Source: Flavobacteria bacterium GWA2_35_26 (lineage in GTDB: Bacteria; Bacteroidota; Bacteroidia; Flavobacteriales; Flavobacteriaceae). Taken from it: a DNA stretch of 64,000 bases. Shown one piece after another: positions 40,165 to 49,545 of the stretch. Location: the NCBI GenBank assembly GCA_001800905.1, contig MGWH01000001.1:227808-291807 (forward strand), read 5' to 3'. The number at the start of each line of letters is the position of its first letter. The stretch's first letter is position 1. The notes beneath the pieces were generated by a model, which was not told where the DNA came from, did not search any database, and saw nothing but the letters and a program-made list of their open reading frames with translations. The position numbers and the translations under genes are program-made.

Positions 40165-41007
40165 TTATTTAATTTCGACATAAACTGGAAAATGATCTGA
40201 GGGGTATCTCAAATTTTTTGAATCCGTTAAGACAGCATACTTTTTTACTTCTAATTTGGCATTTTTGGAAATAAAAATGTAGTCTATTCTTTTAGTAACT
40301 GGTTTGTCAAATTCAAAATTGTTGAATGTCCCAATCGGCCCAAAAGCACTTTTAACTGAAAGCTCTCGAGCATCATTCATTTTCTTTTTAAGATCAATTA
40401 TAGATTTGTCTTCAGGCTCTAGATTAAAATCGCCCATTAAGACAACTGGATAATTAGCGGTGTTCAACTGATCTATTTTAGATAGAATTAAGGCAATTGC
40501 TTTTACTCTAGCTTCTATCCCAACATGATCTAAATGGGTATTGAATACCCAAAATAGTGTATTAGAATCTATTTCTCTAAAAAGTGCATAAGTACATACT
40601 CTGTGACAGGCTGCATCCCAACCCTTTGAAATTGAATCTGGGGTATCCGAAAGCCAAAACGTATTCGTTTCAACTACTTCTAGGTTCTCATTTTTATAAA
40701 AAATATTGGAAGATTCTCCTTTACCTTTCCCTTCTCTACCGATTCCAACTTGATTGTATTGAGGAAGCATTTGCTCTAAATCAAGAACTTGATTGGGCAT
40801 CGCTTCTTGCACTCCCATAATATCAGGTTCGTAAAATTGAATTTGTGAGGCAAAAAAATCTTTTCGAACTGGCCAAGCATTTTGTCCATCAGAAGCAACA
40901 TCCAAGCGAATATTATAGGACATTAATTTTAAGTTTTGACTATAGGATAAATTTCCTAGAATCAAAAAAATATATATCCAATACCACTTTTCGGTTTTCA
41001 TAATCAT
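40165..41007 (-). CDS. Secreted endonuclease/exonuclease/phosphatase-fold protein in the utilisation locus
   Basis: This 280-residue EEP-fold protein has a signal peptide (after MIMKTEKWYW, hydrophobic core to SYSQ). The metal-site motifs are complete: SYNIRLD, GVQEAM, NTHLDHVG, MGDFNLEP, RIDYIFIS and SDHFPV. EEP proteins hydrolyse phosphodiesters or phosphomonoesters (nucleases, sphingomyelinases, lipid phosphatases). Its presence among glucanases is common in Bacteroidetes loci but unexplained. It might act on phosphorylated or lipid-linked glycan parts. Co-transcribed with GH30 B (20 bases). Confidence 0.88.
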   Translation of the reverse strand: MIMKTEKWYWIYIFLILGNLSYSQNLKLMSYNIRLDVASDGQNAWPVRKDFFASQIQFYEPDIMGVQEAMPNQVLDLEQMLPQYNQVGIGREGKGKGESSNIFYKNENLEVVETNTFWLSDTPDSISKGWDAACHRVCTYALFREIDSNTLFWVFNTHLDHVGIEARVKAIALILSKIDQLNTANYPVVLMGDFNLEPEDKSIIDLKKKMNDARELSVKSAFGPIGTFNNFEFDKPVTKRIDYIFISKNAKLEVKKYAVLTDSKNLRYPSDHFPVYVEIK

Positions 41008-41017
41008 ACAATATCAA

Positions 41018-41069
41018 TTCTTCAAGAAAGCTTTTATCCAACTTACAAATAAAAGCTTTTTATGAAGAA
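41018..41069 (-). other. Long imperfect hairpin between the GH16 and EEP genes
   Basis: The inner stem AAAGCTTTTAT (41027-41037) pairs with ATAAAAGCTTT (41049-41059). The outer stem TTCTTCA (41018-41024) pairs with TGAAGAA (41063-41069). The terminal loop is 11 bases. There is no U run downstream on the transcribed strand, so it looks more like an RNA stability or processing element than a terminator. Confidence 0.65.
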
Positions 41070-41089
41070 CTCTAAGTTAACAAACCTTT

Positions 41090-42181
41090 TTAATTGAAAA
41101 CTCTGATGTAATCTACTTCGAAAGTAGAGGATGTGAAATTAGGATTAATAGTCCCACCAAAATTACCTCCCATAGCACAATTAATAATCAAGAAGAAATT
41201 CTGATTAAATGGCAATGAGGAAGTATTTGTAAAAGTATGAAACAATGTTCCATCCACATAAAACCGAATTGCATCTGCTCTCCAATCAAGTGAATAAATA
41301 TGGAATTCAGTAGAAGCATTAGAAATATTAATGGTTTTAGAAACGGCATTTCCACCCGAAAAATTGGGATAATGCAAGGTACCGTAAATTTTATTTTGAG
41401 TGTTTCCAACGTGCTCCATAATATCAATTTCACCGCAAGCAGGCCAACTAGCTGTAGTGATGTTGTTTCCTAACATCCAAAGCGCAGGCCATGTTCCACC
41501 TCCAACAGGTAATTTTGCTTTAATCTCAACTTTACCGTATTTGAAAGAAAATTTACCTTGTGTTTTGATTCTTGCAGAAGTATAATTACTTCCTTGATAC
41601 GATTCTTTGATTGGTGTAATTATCAATTTGCCATTCAACACTTTCACATTATCGGCACGATTAGTATAATACTGGGCTTCATTATTTCCCCAACCCCAAT
41701 CACCAGTACCTAAATCATAGGCCCATTTGGTCGCATCCGGAGCACCATCGACATTAAACTCATCAGCCCAAATTGCTTTTGGTGCAACATAAAGTGTTAA
41801 TGCAACAGAGCTACTGATAAATTGCGAGCCATTGTATGCAGATACATAAACGGTATATGAATTAGTCCCAGAAGCATTATACGTATAAGTTAAAGTACCC
41901 GTAGTAGTTTCTTTAGTTTCTCCATCTCCAAGAGCAATCTTATAGGATGTTGCATTGGTTGCACTAAAAGTGAAACTAACTGTTCCACTACCATCACCAT
42001 TTGGATTTTGAGTTGAAACACCCACAGGAGTAGCCACTACTACTAAGTTAGATGGTTTTACTACCGTTTCACCTCCAGTTGTACCAGCTGAATCGCCACT
42101 ACATGAAAAAAACATAAACGCTGATAAGAAAACACTTAACATAAGCTTAGATATATTGGAATTAGTAAATTGTTTTTTCAT
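41090..42181 (-). CDS. GH16 endo-beta-glucanase (laminarinase-like) lipoprotein
   Basis: This 363-residue lipoprotein (Cys27 in FFSCSGD) has an N-terminal immunoglobulin/PKD-like module (about 42-135) and a GH16 catalytic domain (about 137-363). The active site is EIDIMEHVG with nucleophile E251, D253 and acid/base E256; WPALWML is also typical. GH16 laminarinases cut internal beta-1,3-glucan bonds. The N-terminal module shares the PNGDGSGTVSF-type start with the lipoprotein encoded upstream, suggesting a common module. A terminator lies between the two genes, so this gene leads the enzyme half of the locus. Confidence 0.93.
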   Translation of the reverse strand: MKKQFTNSNISKLMLSVFLSAFMFFSCSGDSAGTTGGETVVKPSNLVVVATPVGVSTQNPNGDGSGTVSFTFSATNATSYKIALGDGETKETTTGTLTYTYNASGTNSYTVYVSAYNGSQFISSSVALTLYVAPKAIWADEFNVDGAPDATKWAYDLGTGDWGWGNNEAQYYTNRADNVKVLNGKLIITPIKESYQGSNYTSARIKTQGKFSFKYGKVEIKAKLPVGGGTWPALWMLGNNITTASWPACGEIDIMEHVGNTQNKIYGTLHYPNFSGGNAVSKTINISNASTEFHIYSLDWRADAIRFYVDGTLFHTFTNTSSLPFNQNFFLIINCAMGGNFGGTINPNFTSSTFEVDYIRVFN

Positions 42182-42199
42182 TTTAAGATCTATTGGTAA

Positions 42200-42240
42200 T
42201 AAAAAATAAACTCAGAACCAAAATTGATTCTGAGTTTATA
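42200..42240 (-). terminator. Strong intrinsic terminator inside the utilisation locus
   Basis: ATAAACTCAGAA (42206-42217) pairs perfectly with TTCTGAGTTTAT (42228-42239). Reading leftward it is followed by a run of six U residues. It lies between the PKD-lipoprotein gene and the GH16 gene. Confidence 0.88.
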
Positions 42241-42250
42241 TAGATTAATA

Positions 42251-43180
42251 TTATTGTGCTGGTACTAATTTTAAATACCATGCATTTCCTGATTCAGGAC
42301 CGTATCCTAAAACACGTAAATGCATTGCTGTTGGTGTGATGGAAAGAATTTCATATTCTTTTTGCACAGAAGCAACACCGATATACGTGTCTACTCCAGA
42401 CAATACAATACTAGTTTGAGTTGAAGGAGTGGATGCTGCAAAACCTGAAGAAGCACTTGCAAAACTGAATGCTGAAGTTCCACCACCGTATGCATAACAA
42501 CCTTCATCTCCAGAAGCAGGAATACCAGGCAAACTAGTAAATGCTCCTGTTTTTGTAAACGCTCCATCAGGATTAGTTACTTGTAAAGTATAATTGAAAG
42601 CACCTAGTTTAGTGAATTTAAATGTAGTAGTATAGAAACAATTAGCTGTTGCTACTTTTTCATTAACATTCGCAGACCACCAGATTGGCGCAGGATTATC
42701 CGCAGGGCCAACTCCAAAATGAGCAGGAACTGATTTATCTACCACCCAAGTTTTGTTTGAATCTCCTGTTAAAGCCGTTACAATTGAGGCTGCAGGAGCA
42801 AAACTAACTTTAACAGTAACTTCTTTTGTAATTGTAGTTGCTACACCACCTGCACCATAAGCTACAATTGTAATTTGGTACGTTTTGGTTCCATTTGTAG
42901 AATACTTTTTAGTGATTTTTCCGTTTGGAGCATCTACTAAATCTACTGCATCATCAGCATCAAAATCAACTTTTGTAGCTAATATATTCTTTCCAGTTAT
43001 TGTAAAATTTACAACCCCTGTTCCATCACCGTTAGGATTTGCAGTAGTTTTACCCACAACATCAGCAGCAACGGTAAGCTCAGATGGACTTGTCAAAGTA
43101 CCAAATTCGTAAGTATCTTGTTCACAACTGGTAAAACCAATTGCAATCAATACCATCATAAAATATTTTATATTTTTCAT
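42251..43180 (-). CDS. Surface lipoprotein with PKD-like module, probable glycan-binding protein
   Basis: This 309-residue lipoprotein (lipobox Cys19 in IGFTSCEQ) has an N-terminal immunoglobulin/PKD-like module (about 33-130, PSELTVAADVVGKTTANPNGDGTG) and a C-terminal domain starting near SFAPAASIV. Position after susD and before GH16 is that of surface glycan-binding proteins. There is no catalytic motif. The C-terminal half resembles the end of the 533-residue neighbour (TKVGSFNYTLQV-type strands, Ala/Ser-rich GGTSAFSFASASS). Function is inferred from position. Confidence 0.75.
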   Translation of the reverse strand: MKNIKYFMMVLIAIGFTSCEQDTYEFGTLTSPSELTVAADVVGKTTANPNGDGTGVVNFTITGKNILATKVDFDADDAVDLVDAPNGKITKKYSTNGTKTYQITIVAYGAGGVATTITKEVTVKVSFAPAASIVTALTGDSNKTWVVDKSVPAHFGVGPADNPAPIWWSANVNEKVATANCFYTTTFKFTKLGAFNYTLQVTNPDGAFTKTGAFTSLPGIPASGDEGCYAYGGGTSAFSFASASSGFAASTPSTQTSIVLSGVDTYIGVASVQKEYEILSITPTAMHLRVLGYGPESGNAWYLKLVPAQ

Positions 43181-43198
43181 TTTATATCCTTTTTAAAA

Positions 43199-44800
43199 TT
43201 AAACTCTAACAAGTTTGAAATACCAAAAACCACCTCCAAAATTGATTACTACTTCCAAAGTGTTGTTTCCGTTAGAAAGCACTGCAGAATATACTCTTGA
43301 ATTTGGAACTGTTGCACTTGCATTAAGTTCTCCAGCATTTGTTGCTTTTGGTAATCCCAAATAAGCTCCTACACCGTTTAAAGTAATTGTATTTGCAACT
43401 GAATCATACGTATAGGTAGCATTTGCTGAGCCATTATGAGGTGCAACTGGAGTGCCACAAGCATCAGCTGTACCTTGCCAAGCTTCCAGCCAAGTTGTAG
43501 AACCCTGAACATTATTAAACGTTCCGTTTGTATTGAAAACATAGTGATCATCAAACAAACAAGCACGAGTTGTTACGTCAGCTGTATTATTTTGCCACCA
43601 ACTAAAATCGGTTGCAGAAGGACCCACCTTTAAAGCTCCCGCCTCTGGCGCTAATTTCCAAGTTCCTTGAATTCCAGAAGCCGGTGTTGGGTTTTTGTAG
43701 AAATACAAATTATCGATAAATACAGTTCCACCAGAAGATGCAAATAACATTTGAGTGATCGCCGATTTGTTTGTAGTAAAATCTGATAATGGAATATCTA
43801 CACTTACCCAACTCATTCTAGTAACGGTTGACAAATCAAATTGAGATTCTTTAGTTGGGCCATTCGGCTGACTAGTATTTACAATTTTAAAACCTAATGT
43901 TGTTGCATCTGGTGTCCAATAATCAAAATGTACATAAGTCATATTGGATAAATTAGTTGCATTACCATAATCCGTTACAATTCCAGTATAATTAAGTGCG
44001 CTATATTTCAAAATATTATTTGAACCAATTGATACATTAGTCAAAACCGTTGATTGGCCCCAACCTGGATTCCATTCTGAAACTCCAATATTAGTATACG
44101 AATCGCTAAAAATAGAAACCACATCACCAGACTGTCTGGTAGGTGGAGTTGGCGCAGCAGTTGTTGGAGCCATAATAGCCGTTACAACAAAATCCTCTTG
44201 ATAGTTGGTAGTCCTGATAGCACCACTTTTAGATACAATTTTGATAGTATAAGTACCTGCATTAGCATAAACATGAGAAGTAGATTCTCCGTTATTCACT
44301 TGAACTGGAACTTCATTAGGAACATCCCCAAAATACACTTCATAAAACAAAGCAAAATCAGCTGTAGCACGAACTGTTACTTTTTTAGAAATAGCTCTGT
44401 CATTCTCAATAGTTACTACTAAATTCTCAGGAGATCTAAAAGACACATTTATTTGTTGTGTACTTTCTGTCTTTTTTCCTGTAATTCCAAAGGCAACAAT
44501 TTTAACAGTATAAACTCCTTCTCTATAGATATGAACTGCTGAACTACCTGCATTCACTACAGCAGGTTGTGCTGTTCCATCTCCAAAATACACTTCAAAT
44601 TTAGTAGCACCTTCTCCACGAGGAGTTAAAGTTACTTTACCCGAGTTATTTTGAGTAATTGTCGCTAAAGCAGACACTGCTGCTGGATCGGATGCACTAT
44701 TCAAGAAACTGGTGTCATCATCAATTCCTTCCGGAACACTACAACTTATAGTTACAGCTAACATTAATAGAAAGCTGAATAGAATTTTTATATTTTTCAT
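43199..44800 (-). CDS. Surface lipoprotein with tandem PKD-like modules and CBM-like domain, probable glycan-binding protein
   Basis: This 533-residue lipoprotein has Cys20 in TISCSVPEG. Two PKD-like modules follow (about 40-120 and 125-205; HIYREGVYTVKI and HVYANAGTYTIKI), then a jelly-roll segment resembling carbohydrate-binding modules (about 225-370, VVSIFSDSYTN... VFIDNLYFYK). A C-terminal region (375-533) resembles that of the next lipoprotein. No catalytic residues are evident. It sits directly after susD (15 bases), which suggests it captures the polymer at the cell surface. Confidence 0.75.
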   Translation of the reverse strand: MKNIKILFSFLLMLAVTISCSVPEGIDDDTSFLNSASDPAAVSALATITQNNSGKVTLTPRGEGATKFEVYFGDGTAQPAVVNAGSSAVHIYREGVYTVKIVAFGITGKKTESTQQINVSFRSPENLVVTIENDRAISKKVTVRATADFALFYEVYFGDVPNEVPVQVNNGESTSHVYANAGTYTIKIVSKSGAIRTTNYQEDFVVTAIMAPTTAAPTPPTRQSGDVVSIFSDSYTNIGVSEWNPGWGQSTVLTNVSIGSNNILKYSALNYTGIVTDYGNATNLSNMTYVHFDYWTPDATTLGFKIVNTSQPNGPTKESQFDLSTVTRMSWVSVDIPLSDFTTNKSAITQMLFASSGGTVFIDNLYFYKNPTPASGIQGTWKLAPEAGALKVGPSATDFSWWQNNTADVTTRACLFDDHYVFNTNGTFNNVQGSTTWLEAWQGTADACGTPVAPHNGSANATYTYDSVANTITLNGVGAYLGLPKATNAGELNASATVPNSRVYSAVLSNGNNTLEVVINFGGGFWYFKLVRV

Positions 44801-44815
44801 AGTTATCTAAATTTA

Positions 44816-46324
44816 TTAATTATATCCAGGATTCTGAACCAATTTAGTGTTTTGCAATTCTTTATATGGAATTGGGAAAACTTCGTTTTTACCCGCTTTA
44901 AAACCTCTAGATGCCAATTTTGTAGCAGCATCACCCCAACGAACTAAGTCAAAGAAACGGTGTCCTTCACCAGCTAATTCCGCTCTTCTTTCTGCTTTAA
45001 TTGCAGCTAGAGAAACTGGAGTACTAGCAAGTCCAACTCTAGCTCTTACAGCGTCTAATAAAGCTTGCGCTCTAGCTCCTGTTCCACCTAAAGCTTCAGC
45101 TTCCATCAAATAGGAGTCAGCCAAACGAATTACATATGAATTTTGTCTGTAATTTAATACTGGCTCACCAGTTCCTGTTGTAACATCTGAACGTCTAGGA
45201 ATGAATTTATTCAAGAAATAACCAGTATCTTGATAACCTCCTATGTAAGAAGCTTTTCCTCTAGCTTGTAAGTCTTTCATATCTAAAACCGTTGTAGCAA
45301 AACGTGGATCTAGTTTTATAAAATCATAAAAATCTTGTGTAAATACGTTGAAACTCCATCCTGAAGGTAAATCTGGTGCATCAGAAGCAATTTTAGAATA
45401 GGTTCTTGGTCCACACATTACATTGGTAGAGTTTCCTTCATCTATTCCATTACCCCAATTTTCCCAACCAATACTTGAAGCATTAGTGTGAGCAACTTCA
45501 AGAATAGATTCTGTATTGAATTTATTATTTACTGTCCATAAATCTCCAAAATTAGTTAGTAATCTATATCCATACTGACTAGTTCCACCGGGAGTTCCAT
45601 TCACAGCAGCTAATTCAGCAGCAGCTTGAGTATTTTTATTTTGATACAAATACACTTTTCCTAGTAAAGCACGCGCAGCACCTTTAGTAAAACGAGCTGA
45701 TTCAGAAGTCGAAACAGTTGTTGGTAAATTCGTAATTGCTTCTGTCAAATCTTTTTCAATTTGAGCATAAACTGCAGTAGGTGCAGATTGAACTACAGTA
45801 TAAAACTCTGAGGTGCTCATTGGAACAGTAATTAACGGAATGTTTTTAAACATTCTAACTAAGTTAAAGTAATAATTCGCACGCAAAGCTTTTGTTTCTG
45901 CCGTGTAACGATCAATCAAAGCAGCATCCATTGGTACAGAAGACAACTTAGTTAACAAATAATTGGCTCTAAAGATCCCTTGATAATGATCATTCCATAA
46001 ACTGGAAGGCATTATATTAGCAGTAATGGAATAATTAGAAAAACCTTGAATTCCAGCTCCATCCGAAGCACCACCACCACCTGCATAATGATCATCAGAT
46101 CCAGCATTCATCATAGTGATCATATTCTCAAAACCACCTGAGTTTTTTCTCATTACATCATAAACGGCTACTAATCCCGCGAATGCTTGTTCTTGATTTT
46201 GATAGTAATTACTCTCCAGATTGGTACCTTTAGGTTCTACTTCTAGATACTCTTTAGAACATGAACCTAATGTTATAACTGTTGCAGTTACAAAAGATAA
46301 TAATTTAATATTTATTGTTTTCAT
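44816..46324 (-). CDS. susD: SusD/RagB-family glycan-binding lipoprotein
   Basis: This 502-residue SusD-type lipoprotein has lipobox Cys22 (TLGSCSKEYLEVEP), helical repeats in the middle, and a C-terminal RagB/SusD domain with ERRAELAGEGHRFFDLVRWG and PIPYKELQNTKLVQNPGY, both characteristic. SusD caps the SusC transporter and captures oligosaccharides. The susC gene ends 14 bases upstream and the PKD lipoprotein starts 15 bases downstream, so they form one operon. The bound glycan is inferred from the enzymes. Confidence 0.97.
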   Translation of the reverse strand: MKTINIKLLSFVTATVITLGSCSKEYLEVEPKGTNLESNYYQNQEQAFAGLVAVYDVMRKNSGGFENMITMMNAGSDDHYAGGGGASDGAGIQGFSNYSITANIMPSSLWNDHYQGIFRANYLLTKLSSVPMDAALIDRYTAETKALRANYYFNLVRMFKNIPLITVPMSTSEFYTVVQSAPTAVYAQIEKDLTEAITNLPTTVSTSESARFTKGAARALLGKVYLYQNKNTQAAAELAAVNGTPGGTSQYGYRLLTNFGDLWTVNNKFNTESILEVAHTNASSIGWENWGNGIDEGNSTNVMCGPRTYSKIASDAPDLPSGWSFNVFTQDFYDFIKLDPRFATTVLDMKDLQARGKASYIGGYQDTGYFLNKFIPRRSDVTTGTGEPVLNYRQNSYVIRLADSYLMEAEALGGTGARAQALLDAVRARVGLASTPVSLAAIKAERRAELAGEGHRFFDLVRWGDAATKLASRGFKAGKNEVFPIPYKELQNTKLVQNPGYN

Positions 46325-46338
46325 AATTTAATTTAGTA

Positions 46339-49300
46339 TTAAAATTGAACATTTGCACCAAACATGAATGTACGAGCTTGAGGATAATAACCTCTATCAA
46401 CACCCATAATGTTCCCTCCAATTTCTGGATCAAAACCTGTATATTTAGTTAGCGTAAGTAGGTTTTCGCCAGTTACATAAAAGCGAACTTTTTGCGCGCC
46501 TACTTTGTTCACAAAACTTGATGGTAGCGTATATCCTAATTGAACAACTTTAAGACGGATATAATCTCCTTTTTCTAAATAAAAATCAGAAGAATTACCA
46601 AAGTTTCCATTGGTGTCATTGTTTGTCAATCTTGGATACGTAGTAGAAGTTCCTGGACCTGTCCATCTTGACAATGCTTCTGTTTGATAATTAGCATTTA
46701 AAATGTCCAAACGTCTTATTCCTTGGAAAATATGATTTCCAGTTGCTCCTTGAGCAAAAGCCATCAAATCAAATCCTTTGTAATCAAGATTTAATGTTAA
46801 TCCGAAAGTAAATTTAGGAAGTGGACTTCCAAGAAATTGCTTATCATCATTAGTAATTGTACCATCACCATTTGTATCTGTCCAACGGAAATCTCCTGGA
46901 CGAGCATTAGGCTGAATTAAACCACCTGCAGCATTGGTATAGGCATTAACTTCATCTTGTGTTTGGAAGATTCCAGCAGTTTTAAAACCATAAAAAGAAT
47001 TGTATGATTGGCCAACTTGTGTTCTTGTAATTTCTCCCATTGATTGAAATCCTGCCACACCATTTGTAATAAATTCTTTTCCTTGCCCTAAGAATGTAAC
47101 CTCATTTTTAAGATAAGATACGTTACCGTTAGCAGAGAAATTGAATTCTCCCATTTTTTTACGGTAACCTAATTCTACTTCAATACCTTTATTTTCCATG
47201 TCGGCAACATTCCCTAAAGGACTACCTGTTGCTCCTACATAACCTGGTAAATCAACATATTGTAGAATTCCAATTGTTTTTTTATTGTAATATTCAACGG
47301 TTAAGTTCAAATCATTAAACAATTTTGCATCAAAACCAACATTAAATTGAGAGGTCTCTTCCCATTTTAAATCTGGATTTGCTGGTGCGCTTGGACTGTT
47401 CCCAGAAGAAATTGTTGAACCCGCGCTACCAAAAGTATAGTTACGACCACCATCAATTAATGCCAAGAAACCGTTAGCTGCAATGGCATCATTCCCCACT
47501 ACTCCGTAACCTCCTCTAATTTTAAGAGAGTTAACAATCTTATTTTCTTTCCAAAAACCTTCTTTAGAAACTACCCATCCAGTTGAGAAAGATGGGAAAA
47601 TTCCAAATTTATTATTAGGACCGAAATTAGAAGAACCATCTCTACGAATAATACCGGTAAACAAATATTTTTCATTGAATGAATAGTTCAAACGAGAAAA
47701 CAATGAAGTCACTCGGTGTTCTTGAGAAGTATAAGAAGCTCCTACACGTTGTGCTGTAGGTAATGGGAAATTAAATGATGCTTCTCTGTAATCATTAACT
47801 GGTAAATTAGTATGAGCTACATAAGAACCTCTTGTATTGTTATCTATGTAAACCCCTTGTCCAACTAATACAGTAAAATCATGTGAACCAATATTTTTAG
47901 TATATGATGCTGTGTTCTCAATATTCCAAGCAAATGTTTGGTTAGTAGCACGAGTCAAACTATTTTGTGAAGATAATACAGTCGGACTTAAATAAAATTT
48001 AGGTGTAAATGCCTCATCTCCCCAATACGCAATTTTACCTCCCATTGAAGATCTAATTTTAAGATTTTCAATTGGTTTGATTTCAGCAAAAACATTTCCA
48101 ATAAAATCGTCAGACCAATTGTAGTTACCTAAACGTGTATTTACATAAGCAACTGGATTTGACATTTCTTGACCTACTATAGAAGATATTCCGTAAGGAT
48201 TACCATTGGCATCTCTAAAAACCGGATTACTTGTATAAATTGAAGAATTGGATACGATAGGATCCGTAATTACAACTGGAGTAATTGGATCTAAATTCAA
48301 AGCTGAACTTAATGGCCCACCAAATTCACTATTTGTATTTCCTAAACCTACTCCTTTTTGATGAGTATAACCCAATGTTTGTCCAATTTGGATTTTTTTG
48401 CTCAAATTATGAGTGGAATTCAAACGAATACTTTTCTTATTGAAATTAGAAATTGGTTTAGAAACAATTCCTTGTTGATCTTGAACGCTAAATGAAGCAA
48501 AGAAAGTTGAAATATCATTACCACCACTAAAACTTACTTCATGATTCGAACGTTGAGCATCATTACTGAAAATCTGTTTTTGCCAATCTGTACCTTTACC
48601 CAAAGCAGTTAAATCAGAATAAAGAATAGGACCACCTCCCGCAACAGATTTCTCATTCATCAAGGCTCCATATTGAGTTGCATTCAACAATTTTAATGTC
48701 TTTTCTGGAGCAGAAACACCAGTAAACCCAGTATAATTAACACTAATTTTTCCTGATTTTCCTTTCTTTGTAGTTACTAAAATAACTCCTGAAGCAGCAC
48801 GAGCACCATAGATTGCCAAAGAGGCTGCATCTTTTAATACCTCGATTGATTCAATATCAGATTGATTAACAAAACCAATACCGCCTGAATCAACAATAAC
48901 TCCATCAACAACCCATAAAGGATTGTTTCCTCCATAGGTATCAAAAGTAGTTAAACCTCTTACACGTACTGTTGATGCAGCGCCTGGTTGACCAGATTGT
49001 GCAGCAATAGTAACTCCAGAAACTCTTCCTTGAAGTGTTTGTTCTATTCTACCATTAGGTACCTTTTCTAAATCTTTAGCTTTAACACTAGAAATTGCAC
49101 CAGTTACAACACTCTTCTTTTGAGTACCATATCCTACTACAACTACTTCATTTAAATCTTGAGATTGGGATTTTAACCTAAAAGTCAAGGAATTTTTACC
49201 ATTAACAGATTGTTGAACAGTTGTGTAACCAATAAAGCTAACAACTAAAATCCCTTTGCTAGGTGACTTAATTTCAAATGCACCGTCAAAATCGGTTGTT

Positions 49301-49458
49301 GTGGCCTTATTTGTTCCTTTTAATAAAACGGTAGCCCCTGGAATAGACAAACCACTTTCGTCATACACTTTTCCCTTTACGACAAGATCCTGTGCTTGTC
49401 CGTAAATAGTGAAAAACAAAGACAAAAAACAAAAAATAAATAATTTCGTTAATTTCAT
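46339..49458 (-). CDS. susC: SusC/RagA-family TonB-dependent outer-membrane transporter
   Basis: This 1039-residue transporter begins with a signal peptide (to about residue 22), a carboxypeptidase-like regulatory domain (about 25-105, VVKGKVYDESGLSIPGATV), a TonB-box/plug region (NEVVVVGYGTQKK then VRGLTTFD and IESIEVLKDAASLAIYG) and the beta-barrel, ending with aromatic F in FGANVQF. It imports glycan fragments with SusD and needs TonB/ExbBD. It is the first gene of the locus. A divergent regulator gene lies 281 bases away, with a candidate operator between. Confidence 0.97.
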   Translation of the reverse strand: MKLTKLFIFCFLSLFFTIYGQAQDLVVKGKVYDESGLSIPGATVLLKGTNKATTTDFDGAFEIKSPSKGILVVSFIGYTTVQQSVNGKNSLTFRLKSQSQDLNEVVVVGYGTQKKSVVTGAISSVKAKDLEKVPNGRIEQTLQGRVSGVTIAAQSGQPGAASTVRVRGLTTFDTYGGNNPLWVVDGVIVDSGGIGFVNQSDIESIEVLKDAASLAIYGARAASGVILVTTKKGKSGKISVNYTGFTGVSAPEKTLKLLNATQYGALMNEKSVAGGGPILYSDLTALGKGTDWQKQIFSNDAQRSNHEVSFSGGNDISTFFASFSVQDQQGIVSKPISNFNKKSIRLNSTHNLSKKIQIGQTLGYTHQKGVGLGNTNSEFGGPLSSALNLDPITPVVITDPIVSNSSIYTSNPVFRDANGNPYGISSIVGQEMSNPVAYVNTRLGNYNWSDDFIGNVFAEIKPIENLKIRSSMGGKIAYWGDEAFTPKFYLSPTVLSSQNSLTRATNQTFAWNIENTASYTKNIGSHDFTVLVGQGVYIDNNTRGSYVAHTNLPVNDYREASFNFPLPTAQRVGASYTSQEHRVTSLFSRLNYSFNEKYLFTGIIRRDGSSNFGPNNKFGIFPSFSTGWVVSKEGFWKENKIVNSLKIRGGYGVVGNDAIAANGFLALIDGGRNYTFGSAGSTISSGNSPSAPANPDLKWEETSQFNVGFDAKLFNDLNLTVEYYNKKTIGILQYVDLPGYVGATGSPLGNVADMENKGIEVELGYRKKMGEFNFSANGNVSYLKNEVTFLGQGKEFITNGVAGFQSMGEITRTQVGQSYNSFYGFKTAGIFQTQDEVNAYTNAAGGLIQPNARPGDFRWTDTNGDGTITNDDKQFLGSPLPKFTFGLTLNLDYKGFDLMAFAQGATGNHIFQGIRRLDILNANYQTEALSRWTGPGTSTTYPRLTNNDTNGNFGNSSDFYLEKGDYIRLKVVQLGYTLPSSFVNKVGAQKVRFYVTGENLLTLTKYTGFDPEIGGNIMGVDRGYYPQARTFMFGANVQF

Positions 49459-49516
49459 TTTTCTTAAATTTTGGTTGATTAATTAGTAATTTGGCACAAT
49501 ATTATTGTTTTAATTT

Positions 49517-49545
49517 CAAATAAAAGAAAAAAAAATCTATACAAA
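49517..49545 (-). promoter_or_regulatory. Predicted promoter of the susC operon
   Basis: On the minus strand a near-consensus -7 box TTTATTTG (complement of 49517-49524, one mismatch to TAnnTTTG) is preceded after 17 bases by TTG/TTTG (complement of 49542-49545). The susC start is about 60 bases further on. The -33 element lies inside the first copy of the direct repeat. Confidence 0.5.
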
